A stretch of DNA of 45,071 nucleotides from Holophagaceae bacterium (GCA_025363715.1 JANYLR010000009.1:1-45071); one strand, 5' to 3'. Positions 30,575-39,036 are shown, counted from the first letter of the stretch. Notes: generated from the letters alone by a model not told the origin. Program-made: numbers and translations.

Positions 30575-32874
30575 ACGACTTCCTGCAGGTTGCCCAGAGC
30601 CTCTCCGTGGCCCTCAAGTCGCTGCAGATGTACACGGCCCTGCACCCGCGTTCCCAGGAATCCCTGGCCACCGTCCACGGGGTGGTGAACCGCTGGCTAG
30701 CCAGCCAGGAAAAGCTGCAGTTCGTCGTGACTGGCACCAAGGCCTTCGTGGACGGCCAGCCCCAGGACACGCGAAATGCCCACGTCACGACCCTGGTGCG
30801 GCTTGTTGCCGAGCGGGGCATCAGCGGCTTCTCGTTCGAGCGTGGCCTGCAACCCGAGGAGATCCTCTTCTTCCTCCAGGGGCTCGCCACCAAACCCCAG
30901 GCTCTGGAAGATCAGGGCGGGCTTGAGATGCTGCTCCAGACCTCCGGCGTGCTGCACATCAAGGTGTCCAAGACCCGCTACCAGGAAGTCACGGAAGGGG
31001 AGGAGACGGGCGCGGGGGACAAGGCCCCGGCCTTCTCTCCGGCTCCCCCCCCTTCGCCATCGCCGGAAAACCTCGTCAAGTTCATCCGATCGGCCCTGCT
31101 CGCCTCCATCAGCAAGGGAGCCCTATCCGTTGCGGGACCCGGTGGCGCCCATGAGGGCGGTTCGCCAGGGGGCATGTTCGAGGACGGGGGCCTGAGTCAA
31201 CTGGCGGGGTTCAGCGCCGCGGACCTCAGCGGCCTCGGCCCTCTGGGGCGGGAGTTGGGCCTGGGCGAAGGCATGCCCACCCCCAGCCAGCTCGGCACCC
31301 TGCGCCAGGTGCTCATGGGGCTCACGCCTGAGGTCCAGCTGAGCCTGCTGGCGGGACTGGCCAGTCTGCCGGCCCATCCCGCGGGTCTGGCCCTGGGCGT
31401 CAAGGCCCTGGCTGGGGAGATCCTGGCGGTGGCCACCAGCACAGTACTAGCCAAGGGCACCTCCTGGGCCCAGCTGAAGGGTCCGCTCCTGGATATCCTC
31501 CGCCCCATTCCCGATCGGGACCGCCTGGTCCGCACCCTGGCCTCCCACCTGCGCATCACCGGCCAGGACGCCTCTCAGGCCGAAGGGATCCTGCGCCACT
31601 TGGCCTGGGAGGAACTCAGCCTCGAAGCCAAGGTGCTGAAAGTGCTCGAGGAGGGCTACCTGTACGAACTGAGCCAGGAGGAGCGCCTGGCCCTCCTGCG
31701 GGAGCTGCTGGACCTCCGCCGCTTCAACGAGTTCATCCACATCCAGGAACTCCTCTTGGAGACGCTTCGCAGCGACAGGCCCGACCTCCGCCTCAAGTCC
31801 ATCCAGACCCTGTCTGGCATGGCCCGGTGGGCCCAGGATCCGGGCCTGCCCACCGGCAGCGAAGGCCCCCTCTCGGAAGCCCTGAGGGCCCATTTCGCCT
31901 GGGAGCCGGAGCCCCCGATCCACCGCTGGACCACGGAGGGCCTGGAGTCGCTGCTGACAGCCCTCGTCGAGCGGGGCGAGCTCGGGGCCGTCATCGCGGA
32001 TCTGCAGGAACTGGACGGCCTCTGCGCATTCCTGGAGGAGAAGCATCCTTGGCGGTATGTCGCCCTGGCCCAGCTGCGCGTGGGTATCCAGCGGACCGAG
32101 CTCCTCGACCTCACCATCGCCTGGGCCTTCACCTTGGAACGGGAACGAATGCTCCAGGAGGTGCAGCCCTACCTGGAATTCATCGGCGATCCCATGGCCC
32201 GGCAGCTGGTGGTCCGGCTCGGGGAGGAGACCGACCGGACCCGGCGGGGCCGCCTGGTGGAGGCCGTGCGCAGCATGGGCACCACGTCGGTTCCCGCCCT
32301 CCTGGATGCCTTGGCCTCCCCAGCCTGGTTCCTGGTGCGGAATGCCCTGACCCTGCTTTCGGACCTCGGGGATGCGGGCTGCGTGACCGCCGTCCTCCCC
32401 CTGCTGCGCCACCCCGAACCCCGGGTGCGTCGCACGGCCGTGCGGGCCCTATGGAAGCTGGGCGGCCCCGGGGCGGAACCGCACCTGGTGGCCCGCATGA
32501 AGGACTCGGACGGCGAAACCCTGCAGGAGATCCTCTTCGCCCTGGGCCAGCTGCAGGCCGTGAACAGTCTGCCCCAGGTGGCCGAGCTCGCCCAGGACAA
32601 GCGGGTCATGCTGAAGCTCCGGGTCCAGGCCCTGGACACCCTAAGCCTGATCGCCTCCCCCAAAGCCGTGCCCATGCTGCTGGAATGCCTGCGCCGGAAG
32701 GGCTTCTTCAGCGCTGGCGAACCCCCGGCCATCCGCATGGCCGCGGCGAAGGCCCTGGCGGCCATCGGCACCCCGGAGGCCCGGACCGCGATCCAGAAGG
32801 CAGCGGAGAGCGAACCGAAGGGGGAGGAGCGCGACCTGCTCCTCCGCCTACTGGATCACGCGGGGACGCAGTGA
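30571..32874 (+). CDS. HEAT-repeat protein, 767 aa
   Basis: A large soluble scaffold-like protein. The N-terminal 120 residues form a compact alpha/beta module (MNDFLQVAQSLSVALKSLQMY, then TKAFVDGQPQD, then GISGFSFERGL). Residues about 145-170 are Pro/Ser-rich and probably disordered, followed by a long helical region. From about residue 550 onward there are clear HEAT/PBS-lyase-type repeats (LLRHPEPRVRRTAVRALWKLGG, then MKDSDGETLQEILFALGQL, then IRMAAAKALAAIGTPEARTAI). Such proteins bind partners rather than catalyse. The start ATG overlaps the HD-gene stop (30571-30574) and its stop overlaps the GTG of the kinase (32871-32874). The likely partner is the kinase encoded next, which is inference from coupling. 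Confidence 0.85.
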   Translation: MNDFLQVAQSLSVALKSLQMYTALHPRSQESLATVHGVVNRWLASQEKLQFVVTGTKAFVDGQPQDTRNAHVTTLVRLVAERGISGFSFERGLQPEEILFFLQGLATKPQALEDQGGLEMLLQTSGVLHIKVSKTRYQEVTEGEETGAGDKAPAFSPAPPPSPSPENLVKFIRSALLASISKGALSVAGPGGAHEGGSPGGMFEDGGLSQLAGFSAADLSGLGPLGRELGLGEGMPTPSQLGTLRQVLMGLTPEVQLSLLAGLASLPAHPAGLALGVKALAGEILAVATSTVLAKGTSWAQLKGPLLDILRPIPDRDRLVRTLASHLRITGQDASQAEGILRHLAWEELSLEAKVLKVLEEGYLYELSQEERLALLRELLDLRRFNEFIHIQELLLETLRSDRPDLRLKSIQTLSGMARWAQDPGLPTGSEGPLSEALRAHFAWEPEPPIHRWTTEGLESLLTALVERGELGAVIADLQELDGLCAFLEEKHPWRYVALAQLRVGIQRTELLDLTIAWAFTLERERMLQEVQPYLEFIGDPMARQLVVRLGEETDRTRRGRLVEAVRSMGTTSVPALLDALASPAWFLVRNALTLLSDLGDAGCVTAVLPLLRHPEPRVRRTAVRALWKLGGPGAEPHLVARMKDSDGETLQEILFALGQLQAVNSLPQVAELAQDKRVMLKLRVQALDTLSLIASPKAVPMLLECLRRKGFFSAGEPPAIRMAAAKALAAIGTPEARTAIQKAAESEPKGEERDLLLRLLDHAGTQ

Positions 32875-33956
32875 CCGAGGCCCAGGCCCACCCGGACCCC
32901 CGCCAGCTGCTGGAAGCCTTTGAAGCCTTCACTGCGGCCTCCGAACACCTCCAGACCCGCTACGAAGCCTTGCAAGTCCAGCTTGGGCAGCTCCAGGGAG
33001 AGCTCCAGACCGTCATCGAGGCCGTCCCTTTCGCCATCTGGGTACTCGCCGAAGATGGTTCGCTGCGGTTCACCAACCGGCCCCAGGCCCTGGAGGGGCA
33101 CTTCCTGCAGGACCCGGCCCCCTGGGAACCAGGCAGCCCCGGGGGCCAACGCCGGTTCCAGACCAGCGAAGGCCGGGAGCTGATCTTCGAAGAGGAGCGG
33201 CGTTCTGCGCCCCACGGCGGCACCATCGTCACCCTCCGGGATGTCACGGAAGCCGTGCTGAGGGCCCAGCAGGCCTCCCGGGAGGACCGCCTGGCCGCCA
33301 TGGGACGCATGGCCGCCGAACTGGCCCACGAGATCCGGAATCCCCTGGGGAGTCTGGCGCTTTTCTCCGGCATGCTGGTGCAGGATCTGGCCGAGCAGGC
33401 CGGGCCGCTGGAACTCGCCCGCAAAATGCAGGAGGGCGTGGGGCGTCTGAACAGCCTGGTGGGCAACACGCTGGCCTTCAGCCGGGACCTCCAGCCGAAG
33501 GCGGGCGCCGTCCCGCTCCGCAGCTTCTGGGAGGAGACCCTGCGGAGCAGCACCCTGGCGGAGGCCGTGCCCTGGGAGAACCAGATCCCCGCTCGGGCCT
33601 CCTGGTGGGGGGATCCCGATCTGCTGCGTCAGGTCGCCCAGAACCTCCTGCAGAACGCCATTCGCGCCCTGGAGGATGTCCCCGCGCCACGCATCGTCAT
33701 GGCGGCGGTGGAAGAGCATCTGGAAGGCCTGCCCTGCTGGCACCTCACCCTGTCCGACAACGGCTGCGGCATCCCCGCCGAAGCGTTATCCAAGGTGTTC
33801 GATCCTTTCTTCAGCACCTTCGGCGGCGGCACGGGCCTGGGGCTGGCCGTCTGCCATCGCATCATCGTGGCCCATGGCGGCCTGCTCTTCATCGAAAGCC
33901 AGATGGGCCGGGGCACCACGGTCCACCTGAGGCTGCCCGCCGCTCCGACGGCGTGA
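32871..33956 (+). CDS. PAS-domain sensor histidine kinase (cytoplasmic, no receiver)
   Basis: A 361-residue kinase. A coiled coil (about residues 10-45) precedes a PAS domain (IEAVPFAIWVLAEDGSLRFTN), then HisKA with phospho-His153 in AELAHEIRNPLGSL, and HATPase_c with NLLQNAIRAL (N box), DNGCGIP (G1), the FDPFFSTF box and GTGLGLAVCHRI (G2). This is the NtrB/AtoS-like arrangement. The GTG start overlaps the stop of the HEAT gene by 4 nt; the much longer upstream frame is spurious. No response regulator follows; ppa comes next after 46 bp. Translational coupling to the HEAT protein suggests that protein modulates the kinase. Confidence 0.9.
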   Translation: MTEAQAHPDPRQLLEAFEAFTAASEHLQTRYEALQVQLGQLQGELQTVIEAVPFAIWVLAEDGSLRFTNRPQALEGHFLQDPAPWEPGSPGGQRRFQTSEGRELIFEEERRSAPHGGTIVTLRDVTEAVLRAQQASREDRLAAMGRMAAELAHEIRNPLGSLALFSGMLVQDLAEQAGPLELARKMQEGVGRLNSLVGNTLAFSRDLQPKAGAVPLRSFWEETLRSSTLAEAVPWENQIPARASWWGDPDLLRQVAQNLLQNAIRALEDVPAPRIVMAAVEEHLEGLPCWHLTLSDNGCGIPAEALSKVFDPFFSTFGGGTGLGLAVCHRIIVAHGGLLFIESQMGRGTTVHLRLPAAPTA

Positions 33957-34002
33957 CGCCCTCACCCCGCCATGCGAAACTCGATGCCTCCCTGGAGCGC
34001 CC

Positions 34003-34545
34003 ATGTCCTTCATCCACCTCCATCCCGGCCCCCAGGCGCCCGAGATCGTCAACGCCATCATCGAGATCCCGACGGGGTCGCGCATCAAGTACGAAATCGA
34101 TCACCATACGGGCCTGGTGCACGTGGACCGGGTGCTTTTCTCGCCCTTTCACTATCCAGCGGAGTACGGTTTCATCCCCGGCACCCTGGCCGAGGATGGT
34201 GATCCGGCGGACATCCTGGTGCTCATCAACGGCTCGACTTACCCGGGCGTGGTGATCCGCGCCCGGCCCATTGGCCTGCTGCGCATGACGGATGACAAGG
34301 GGCATGATGCCAAGATCCTCGCGGTGGCCACCGACGATCCCACCTACGCGCACGTGACCTCCCGCAGCGACCTCCCCCCCCATTTCCTGCTCGAAGTGGA
34401 ACACTTCTTCCTCACCTACAAAGATCTCGAACGGAAGACCGTGTCCAGCGATGGCTGGGGCGGCAAGGACGAGGCCCACGCGTTTGTCAGGGCTTCAATT
34501 GCAGCCTACGAAAAGCAGCAGAAGAAGCCCAAGAAGAAGAGCTAG
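34003..34545 (+). CDS. ppa: inorganic pyrophosphatase (family I)
   Basis: A 180-residue soluble enzyme hydrolysing pyrophosphate to phosphate with magnesium. The substrate and metal site is clear: EIPTGSRIKYEIDH, FHYPAEYGFIPGTLAEDGDP and ADILVL, and later the KILAVATDDP region with the conserved Asp residues. The tail KKPKKKS is basic. GGAG five bases upstream supports the ATG. The stop codon's last base is the first base of the inverted-repeat element downstream. Confidence 0.96.
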   Translation: MSFIHLHPGPQAPEIVNAIIEIPTGSRIKYEIDHHTGLVHVDRVLFSPFHYPAEYGFIPGTLAEDGDPADILVLINGSTYPGVVIRARPIGLLRMTDDKGHDAKILAVATDDPTYAHVTSRSDLPPHFLLEVEHFFLTYKDLERKTVSSDGWGGKDEAHAFVRASIAAYEKQQKKPKKKS

Positions 34546-34743
34546 TGGTGCCCACGCGAAGCGACTGGATCATCCGACCTGATTGTGGGCACCACGTGGC
34601 GGGGGTCCGGGGGCACGGCAGTGTCCCCGGGGGGGTGACAGCCCCGGCGCGCCTGCGCGATGGGGCGCCAGAGGGGCTTTGCCCCGATGGAAGTGCACCT
34701 CGCCAGCACCTCGCTGATCCAGTCACTTCAGGCGAGGTGCACT
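34545..34743. repeat. nested palindromic element, ~200 bp
   Basis: Each end is itself a hairpin: GTGGTGCCCAC (34545-34555) with its exact inverse at 34585-34595, and AGTGCACCTCGCC (34692-34704) with its exact inverse at 34731-34743. The two loops also contain complementary 10-mers (GACTGGATCA at 34563-34572 and TGATCCAGTC around 34715-34724), so the two ends are inverted copies of each other. The GC-rich middle adds small hairpins (CGGGGGCAC/GTGTCCCCG and GGGGC/GCCCC). The plan (two inverted hairpin units around a core) recalls REP/BIME or MITE elements. It encodes no convincing protein and fills the gap between ppa and the HAD gene. Confidence 0.7.
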
Positions 34744-34746
34744 GAC

Positions 34747-35439
34747 GTGGCGCCTGGCCTGGTCTGTTTCGACCTGGATGGAACCCTCGTGGATCCCCTC
34801 CTGGGGGTGCGCAATTGCCTGCGGAAGACCTGCGCCGCCTTCGGCCTGGAGATGCCGGACGAGGCGACCATCCGAGGGTGGATCGGCTTCGGCATGCGGG
34901 AATCCCTGGCCAGCCTGAGGGGCCTGGAGGATTCCGACCGGCTAGAGGCCGCCCTGGATTTCTACTGGGATCGCTACCGGGAGGATGGTGTCTTCGAACA
35001 TGAACTCTACCCGGGTGTCTTCCACCTGCTGCACCGCCTGAAGCGGCAGGGGCACCGCATCTACATCATTTCGGCCAAGCCCAGCCTCTTCGCCCGCCGC
35101 ATCGCCTACCAGTTCGACCTGAACCTCGTCTTCGACGATATCTTCGGCAGCACCCTGAAGGGGGAGTGGCAAACCAAGACCGAAGTTCTGGAAGGGCTGG
35201 CTCGGCAGGGCGCCATCGGGCCCGGTGGGGTGCTCATCGGCGACCGGGGGGTGGACATGGCCGCCGCCCGGGCCCACGGCCTGGAGGCGGTGGGCGTGGG
35301 CTGGGGCTATGGCAGCCACGAGGAACTCAGCGCGGCCGGGGCCGAGCATATCTTCAAAACGGTGCCAGAGCTGGATGCCTGGTTGCGGATCCGCTTTCCG
35401 CAGCCGGAGCGCTTCGACGCCTTCAGCCGTTCGGAGTAG
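34747..35439 (+). CDS. HAD-superfamily phosphatase (phosphoglycolate phosphatase-like)
   Basis: A 230-residue HAD hydrolase. Motif I is CFDLDGTLVD, a helical cap follows (about residues 15-85), then motif II YIISAK, the Lys region around KTEVLEGL and motif III IGDRGVDMAAA. It should dephosphorylate a small phosphometabolite such as phosphoglycolate; the Gph/PpaX group is closest in form. The GTG at 34747 starts right before the first beta-strand, and GAGG lies nine bases upstream inside the right arm of a hairpin, so the ribosome site could be masked. An ATG at 34687 would add 20 unlikely residues from the repeat. The 3' end overlaps the convergent LolA-like gene by 17 bp. Confidence 0.88.
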   Translation: MAPGLVCFDLDGTLVDPLLGVRNCLRKTCAAFGLEMPDEATIRGWIGFGMRESLASLRGLEDSDRLEAALDFYWDRYREDGVFEHELYPGVFHLLHRLKRQGHRIYIISAKPSLFARRIAYQFDLNLVFDDIFGSTLKGEWQTKTEVLEGLARQGAIGPGGVLIGDRGVDMAAARAHGLEAVGVGWGYGSHEELSAAGAEHIFKTVPELDAWLRIRFPQPERFDAFSRSE

Positions 35440-36004
35440 ACCAGCGGGTGCCGGCCGGCACCTCGATCCGGAAGGTCCCCGGCGCCAGAGAAGCGGGAAC
35501 CCTGGGGTCCAGCAGTTCCAGCTTCTGTCTGGCCCCGGTGGGATCGGTCCACTCCAGTGTGCGCAGCAGCCCCTTGCGTCCAGTGGCCTTCAGCTCCGGC
35601 AGGCCAGCTTCCTTGGGCAACAGTTTCAGCGTCTCCCCGCCGAAGACTTCGAAGCGATACAACCGCTCCAACCGGGCCGGATCCAGCAGGATGCCCAGCA
35701 GGGGGAAGTCCCGTACTGCCCGGGCCAGTTCCACCCGCTGCGCCGTGCGAGTATCCGGGTCGTACTGCACCAAGTGCCGTCCATCGCAGGTCACCGTGAG
35801 GCCGCCCGCGTAGGACACCTTCAGGCGCCCTCCCCGGGCCAAAGTCAGGCGACCCTCCCGGGCCAGCTTCCCGAACACGGCGCTATCGCTTTCCTGCCGG
35901 AAGCGACTTTCCAGGGCAGGCATCTTGGTGAAGGCGATCCACCAGGTCGGCGCTGCGGCCCAGGCCGGAAGGGCGGCCACCAGGAGCAGATGGGACAACC
36001 GCAC
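35423..36004 (-). CDS. LolA-like outer-membrane lipoprotein carrier protein
   Basis: A 193-residue exported protein: signal peptide MRLSHLLLVAALPAWAAA, then a small beta-rich domain with FRQESDSAVFGKLAREGRLTL, RLKVSYAG, VTCDGRHLVQYDPDT and WTDPTGARQKLELLDP. This matches the LolA/LppX fold that ferries lipoproteins across the periplasm. The length is close to LolA (about 200). Sequence identity to classic LolA is low, so 'LolA-like' is as far as I go. It begins one base after the end of the MglA-like gene, so they form an operon, and it overlaps the convergent HAD gene at its 3' end. Confidence 0.8.
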   Translation of the reverse strand: MRLSHLLLVAALPAWAAAPTWWIAFTKMPALESRFRQESDSAVFGKLAREGRLTLARGGRLKVSYAGGLTVTCDGRHLVQYDPDTRTAQRVELARAVRDFPLLGILLDPARLERLYRFEVFGGETLKLLPKEAGLPELKATGRKGLLRTLEWTDPTGARQKLELLDPRVPASLAPGTFRIEVPAGTRWSTPNG

Positions 36005-36005
36005 C

Positions 36006-37355
36006 TCAGCTCCGCTTCAGCTCGACGCTGAGCTTGACGGTGCTGCCCTTCCCGGGAGCGGGGCGACTGATCTGACCTTCCGCCAAAACCTGGCCATGGC
36101 GCCTCAGCTGAACCACCACCTCGAATTCCTGGCCATCCGCTTCCGCCGGGACTTCCAGGCGCAGGACCGAGGGCGAGCCGAAGCGCCCGGCCTGGGTCAG
36201 TTCACCCAGCAGCGAGTTGATCGCATCCTTGTGATCGATGGATTTGGGCTTGGGTCCAGGCCGCTTGGCATCCAGCTTCAGGGAGGCCAGGGCCGCCAGC
36301 GGATCATGCTTGACCGCGCTGGGTTTCGGAGGGGCCGGATCGGGAGTCAGCCGGGCTGACATGGAGACCGGGAACACCGGCTCGACTGGCACCAGGATCG
36401 CCCGGGGAGCCTCCGGCGCAGGCTCCAGCGTCGCCGGCCCCTCAGGCTCGACTGCGACAGGCATGGGCATGGGCCTTTCCTCGACCTCCGGTTGGACCAC
36501 AGGTGGAGGCGTTTGTTCCACCATCAGGAAGGCGATCTCCTCATCGGCCACCTCGGGCAATACCGGCGCCTCGATGAAGAAGCCGGAGTCATCATCCTCG
36601 TCCGGCAGGGGCGTGGATCCCTGCGCCGGAAGGATGGAAGAGGAACCTTCCATGTCCAGCAGGTCCGTGATGGAGGGCAGGTCGGAGAGGGTCAGGGCGG
36701 CACCCGAGGGGCTCGGCGCTTCCGTCGGTGGAGGCGGTGCGGGTGCAGGTTCTGGCTGCCCCTCGCCCAGCACATGGGCCTTGATGTGGGTGAGGGAGAC
36801 CTTGGTGATGCCCCGCAAGGTCTCGAAGACCCCCGTTCCATCCGAAGCCACGGACTGGAAGCTGGGTGTCCCATGGCGGTTGAAGGTGGCTTCAAGGTCA
36901 TCGACGGGCACCACGTTGCGCAGGTCCCGCTTGTTCCACTGGAAGACTTTGGGGATGTCCGCGAGAACCAGCCCCAGTTCCCGCAGGTTCTCCTCCAGGT
37001 TCTGGTAGCTCTCCTTGCAGGCGTCCAGCATGGGCGTCTGGCTGTCCACCACGAAGACGATGCCATCCACGCCCTTCAGCACGAGCTTGCGGGTGCTGTT
37101 GTAGAAGACCTGGCCGGGCACCGTATAGAGCTGCAGCTTGGTCTTGAACCCGCCCACCATGCCCACGTCCATGGGCAGCAGATCGAAGAAGAGGGTACGG
37201 TCGGTCTCGGTGTTCAGGCTCACCATCTCGCCCCGGGCCTTCTGGCTCGTCTTGCCGTAGATGGTGTTGAGGTTGGTGGTCTTTCCGCACAGACCCGGCC
37301 CGTAGTAGACGATTTTCACCGTCATCTGCCGTGTTGCGTGGTTGAAGAAAACCAT
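36006..37355 (-). CDS. MglA-family small GTPase with long C-terminal extension
   Basis: A 449-residue protein. Residues 1-195 are an MglA-type Ras-like GTPase: P-loop YYGPGLCGKTTN, switch region TLFFDLLPMD, the VPGQVFYNSTRKLVLKG segment, DGIVFVVDSQ, the specificity motif NKRDL and the SVASDGTGVFETL G5 region. MglA controls polarity and motility in Myxococcus and is normally about 195 residues. Here about 150 residues rich in Pro, Glu and Ala follow, probably disordered, and then a C-terminal domain of about 95 residues with beta-strands (SVLRLEVPAEADGQEFEVVV, then GSTVKLSVELK). No MglB (roadblock) gene is adjacent. GAGG lies seven bases before the ATG. The tail probably tethers the GTPase to an effector or PilZ-like partner; that is inference. 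Confidence 0.88.
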   Translation of the reverse strand: MVFFNHATRQMTVKIVYYGPGLCGKTTNLNTIYGKTSQKARGEMVSLNTETDRTLFFDLLPMDVGMVGGFKTKLQLYTVPGQVFYNSTRKLVLKGVDGIVFVVDSQTPMLDACKESYQNLEENLRELGLVLADIPKVFQWNKRDLRNVVPVDDLEATFNRHGTPSFQSVASDGTGVFETLRGITKVSLTHIKAHVLGEGQPEPAPAPPPPTEAPSPSGAALTLSDLPSITDLLDMEGSSSILPAQGSTPLPDEDDDSGFFIEAPVLPEVADEEIAFLMVEQTPPPVVQPEVEERPMPMPVAVEPEGPATLEPAPEAPRAILVPVEPVFPVSMSARLTPDPAPPKPSAVKHDPLAALASLKLDAKRPGPKPKSIDHKDAINSLLGELTQAGRFGSPSVLRLEVPAEADGQEFEVVVQLRRHGQVLAEGQISRPAPGKGSTVKLSVELKRS

Positions 37356-37379
37356 TCCAGAACCTCGTATGGTTCCCGA

Positions 37380-37409
37380 AGTCTAGCTTGGAAACCTGCC
37401 CAGGCTCAA
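37380..37409 (-). promoter_or_regulatory. sigma-70-type promoter candidate for the MglA-like gene
   Basis: On the minus strand TTGAGC (37409-37404) and TAGACT (37385-37380) are separated by 18 bp. That places the transcript start about 20 nt before the GTPase ATG at 37355. The match is moderate. Confidence 0.4.
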
Positions 37410-37427
37410 TGCAAATGCTGGATTTCC

Positions 37428-37919
37428 CTAGGACATTGCCTTCAGAAGGGCGAGCACCTGCTGGTCATGATCTTGCGTGCGGGTGTCCTTGATGACCCTG
37501 CGGATGATGCCCTGCCGATCGATGAGAAAGGTCACCCGGCGGGCGTACCCAAGCAGCGGAATCGTCCCCACGCCAAAGACTCCGATGATGCGTTTGTCCG
37601 GGTCCGCAAGGATGCTGAACGGCAGGTGATACTTCTCCGCGAAGGCTTTGTGGCTGACGCCGTCATCGGTACTGACCCCCAGGATCACTGCGCCCGCGGC
37701 CTGGATCGCTGCGAAGCCGTCCCGCAGACTGCAGGCCTGGGCCGTGCAGCCGGGAGTATCGTCTTTGGGGTAGAAGTAGAGTACCACCGCCGCCTTGCCC
37801 TTGAAGTCGGACAGGCGGACCAGCGCGCCGTGCTGGTCCTTGGCCTCGAAGGCCGGAGCCTTGGTTCCTTCCCCCAACTCCGCTGCCGAAGCCATGCCTA
37901 GCATCGCCATGATCCCCAT
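37428..37919 (-). CDS. peroxiredoxin (BCP/PrxQ type), probably exported
   Basis: A 163-residue thiol peroxidase. The peroxidatic Cys lies in DDTPGCTAQAC and the second Cys five residues on is the resolving Cys of the PrxQ/BCP class. VVLYFYPKDDTPGC, ILGVSTDDGVSHKAFAEKY and FLIDRQGIIR are family segments. The ATG at 37919 has GGAGG six bases upstream. The N-terminal MGIMAMLGMASAAELG is a short hydrophobic leader ending in a plausible cleavage site, so it may act in the periplasm. A longer frame starting at 37979 is not favoured. It is transcribed divergently from the LeuB-type gene. Confidence 0.9.
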   Translation of the reverse strand: MGIMAMLGMASAAELGEGTKAPAFEAKDQHGALVRLSDFKGKAAVVLYFYPKDDTPGCTAQACSLRDGFAAIQAAGAVILGVSTDDGVSHKAFAEKYHLPFSILADPDKRIIGVFGVGTIPLLGYARRVTFLIDRQGIIRRVIKDTRTQDHDQQVLALLKAMS

Positions 37920-38004
37920 CGCAACCCTCCATCGACCTTGCACGGCATCCTCCGAAAAACAGGTGGAGTGTGGCACCATCGGCTCTTCATGAGGAGCTCA
38001 AGAC

Positions 38005-39036
38005 TTGGACAACCTGGTTCGCATCGCCCTCCTCCCTGGCGACGGCGTTGGTCCCGAGGTCATGGCCGAGGTCCTGCCTTGCCTGGACTGGCTCCAGTCG
38101 CGGGGACGCCGGCTGGAAATCTACCACCTTCCCTTCGGGGCCGACAACTTTCTGGAGACCGGGGAAACCCTGCCAGAAGAAGCCTTCGAGGAACTGCGCG
38201 ATGGCTTCGACGCTATCTTGTTCGGGGCCGTGGGGGATCCGCGGATCCCGGATGGCCGGCACGCCGAGGAGATCCTGCTGCGGTTACGGCAGGGTCTGGA
38301 GCTGACAGTGAACTACCGGCCCTGTCGGCCGCTGGCATCCGGATCCAGGCCCGCCCTCGATATCGAGGTCTTCCGGGAAAATACGGAAGGTCCCTACTGC
38401 CTGCAGGGTTCCACGGAGCCGGGCCGGGCGGTGGACCTCGCCATCCATACTGAGCCCGCGGTCAGGCGGTTGCTGCAGGCCGCCTTCCAGCGCGCCGGAT
38501 CCCGGGGCTGCCCCCTGACGCTGGCCCACAAGGCGAATGTGCTGAAGCATGGGCACGGGCTCTGGATGCGGACCTTCGAGGAGTTGCGGGAGCAGAATCC
38601 CGGCGTCGCTGCCCACGGCATGCACGCGGATGCCCTGCTCTGCGCCTTGGTGCAGGACCCAACCCCCTTTGGCGTCATCGCGGCCGACAACTACCTGGGT
38701 GATCTCATCAGCGACCTTTGCGCGGGCTTCGTGGGGGGCATGGGCGTCGCCCCCTCCATCAGCTGGGCACCCCACCGGCCCTATCGCTGCGCCGTCCTGG
38801 CCGAGCCCGTTCACGGCTCGGCACCAGACTTGGCCGGGAAGGGCTTGGCCAATCCGGTGGGAATGCTCCTCAGCACCGCCCTGCTCTTCCGGCACCTGGG
38901 CTCGGAAGGGGAGGCCGCCGCCCTGGAAGGCGCCGTGTCCATCGCGCTGGCAGAAGGGGCCAAGAGCCGCGACCTCGGCGGCACTTTGAGCACCGCCGCC
39001 ATGGGTAGGGCCATCCGGGATCACCTGCCCCGATAG
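38005..39036 (+). CDS. leuB: 3-isopropylmalate dehydrogenase-family enzyme
   Basis: A 343-residue NAD-dependent beta-decarboxylating dehydrogenase. LLPGDGVGPEV at the N-terminus, FGAVGDPRIPDGRH, FRENTEGPYC, LAHKANVLKHG (catalytic Lys), DNYLGDLISDLCAGFVGGMGVAPS and EPVHGSAPDLAGKGLANP define the LeuB/TtuC/Icd family. FRENTEGPY, rather than the strict LeuB 'VRELTGG' motif, resembles the tartrate/isocitrate/homoisocitrate branches, so the exact substrate is uncertain and the symbol is provisional. It starts with TTG; GAGGAG eight bases upstream supports it. No leuCD or ilv genes are near. Confidence 0.82.
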   Translation: MDNLVRIALLPGDGVGPEVMAEVLPCLDWLQSRGRRLEIYHLPFGADNFLETGETLPEEAFEELRDGFDAILFGAVGDPRIPDGRHAEEILLRLRQGLELTVNYRPCRPLASGSRPALDIEVFRENTEGPYCLQGSTEPGRAVDLAIHTEPAVRRLLQAAFQRAGSRGCPLTLAHKANVLKHGHGLWMRTFEELREQNPGVAAHGMHADALLCALVQDPTPFGVIAADNYLGDLISDLCAGFVGGMGVAPSISWAPHRPYRCAVLAEPVHGSAPDLAGKGLANPVGMLLSTALLFRHLGSEGEAAALEGAVSIALAEGAKSRDLGGTLSTAAMGRAIRDHLPR

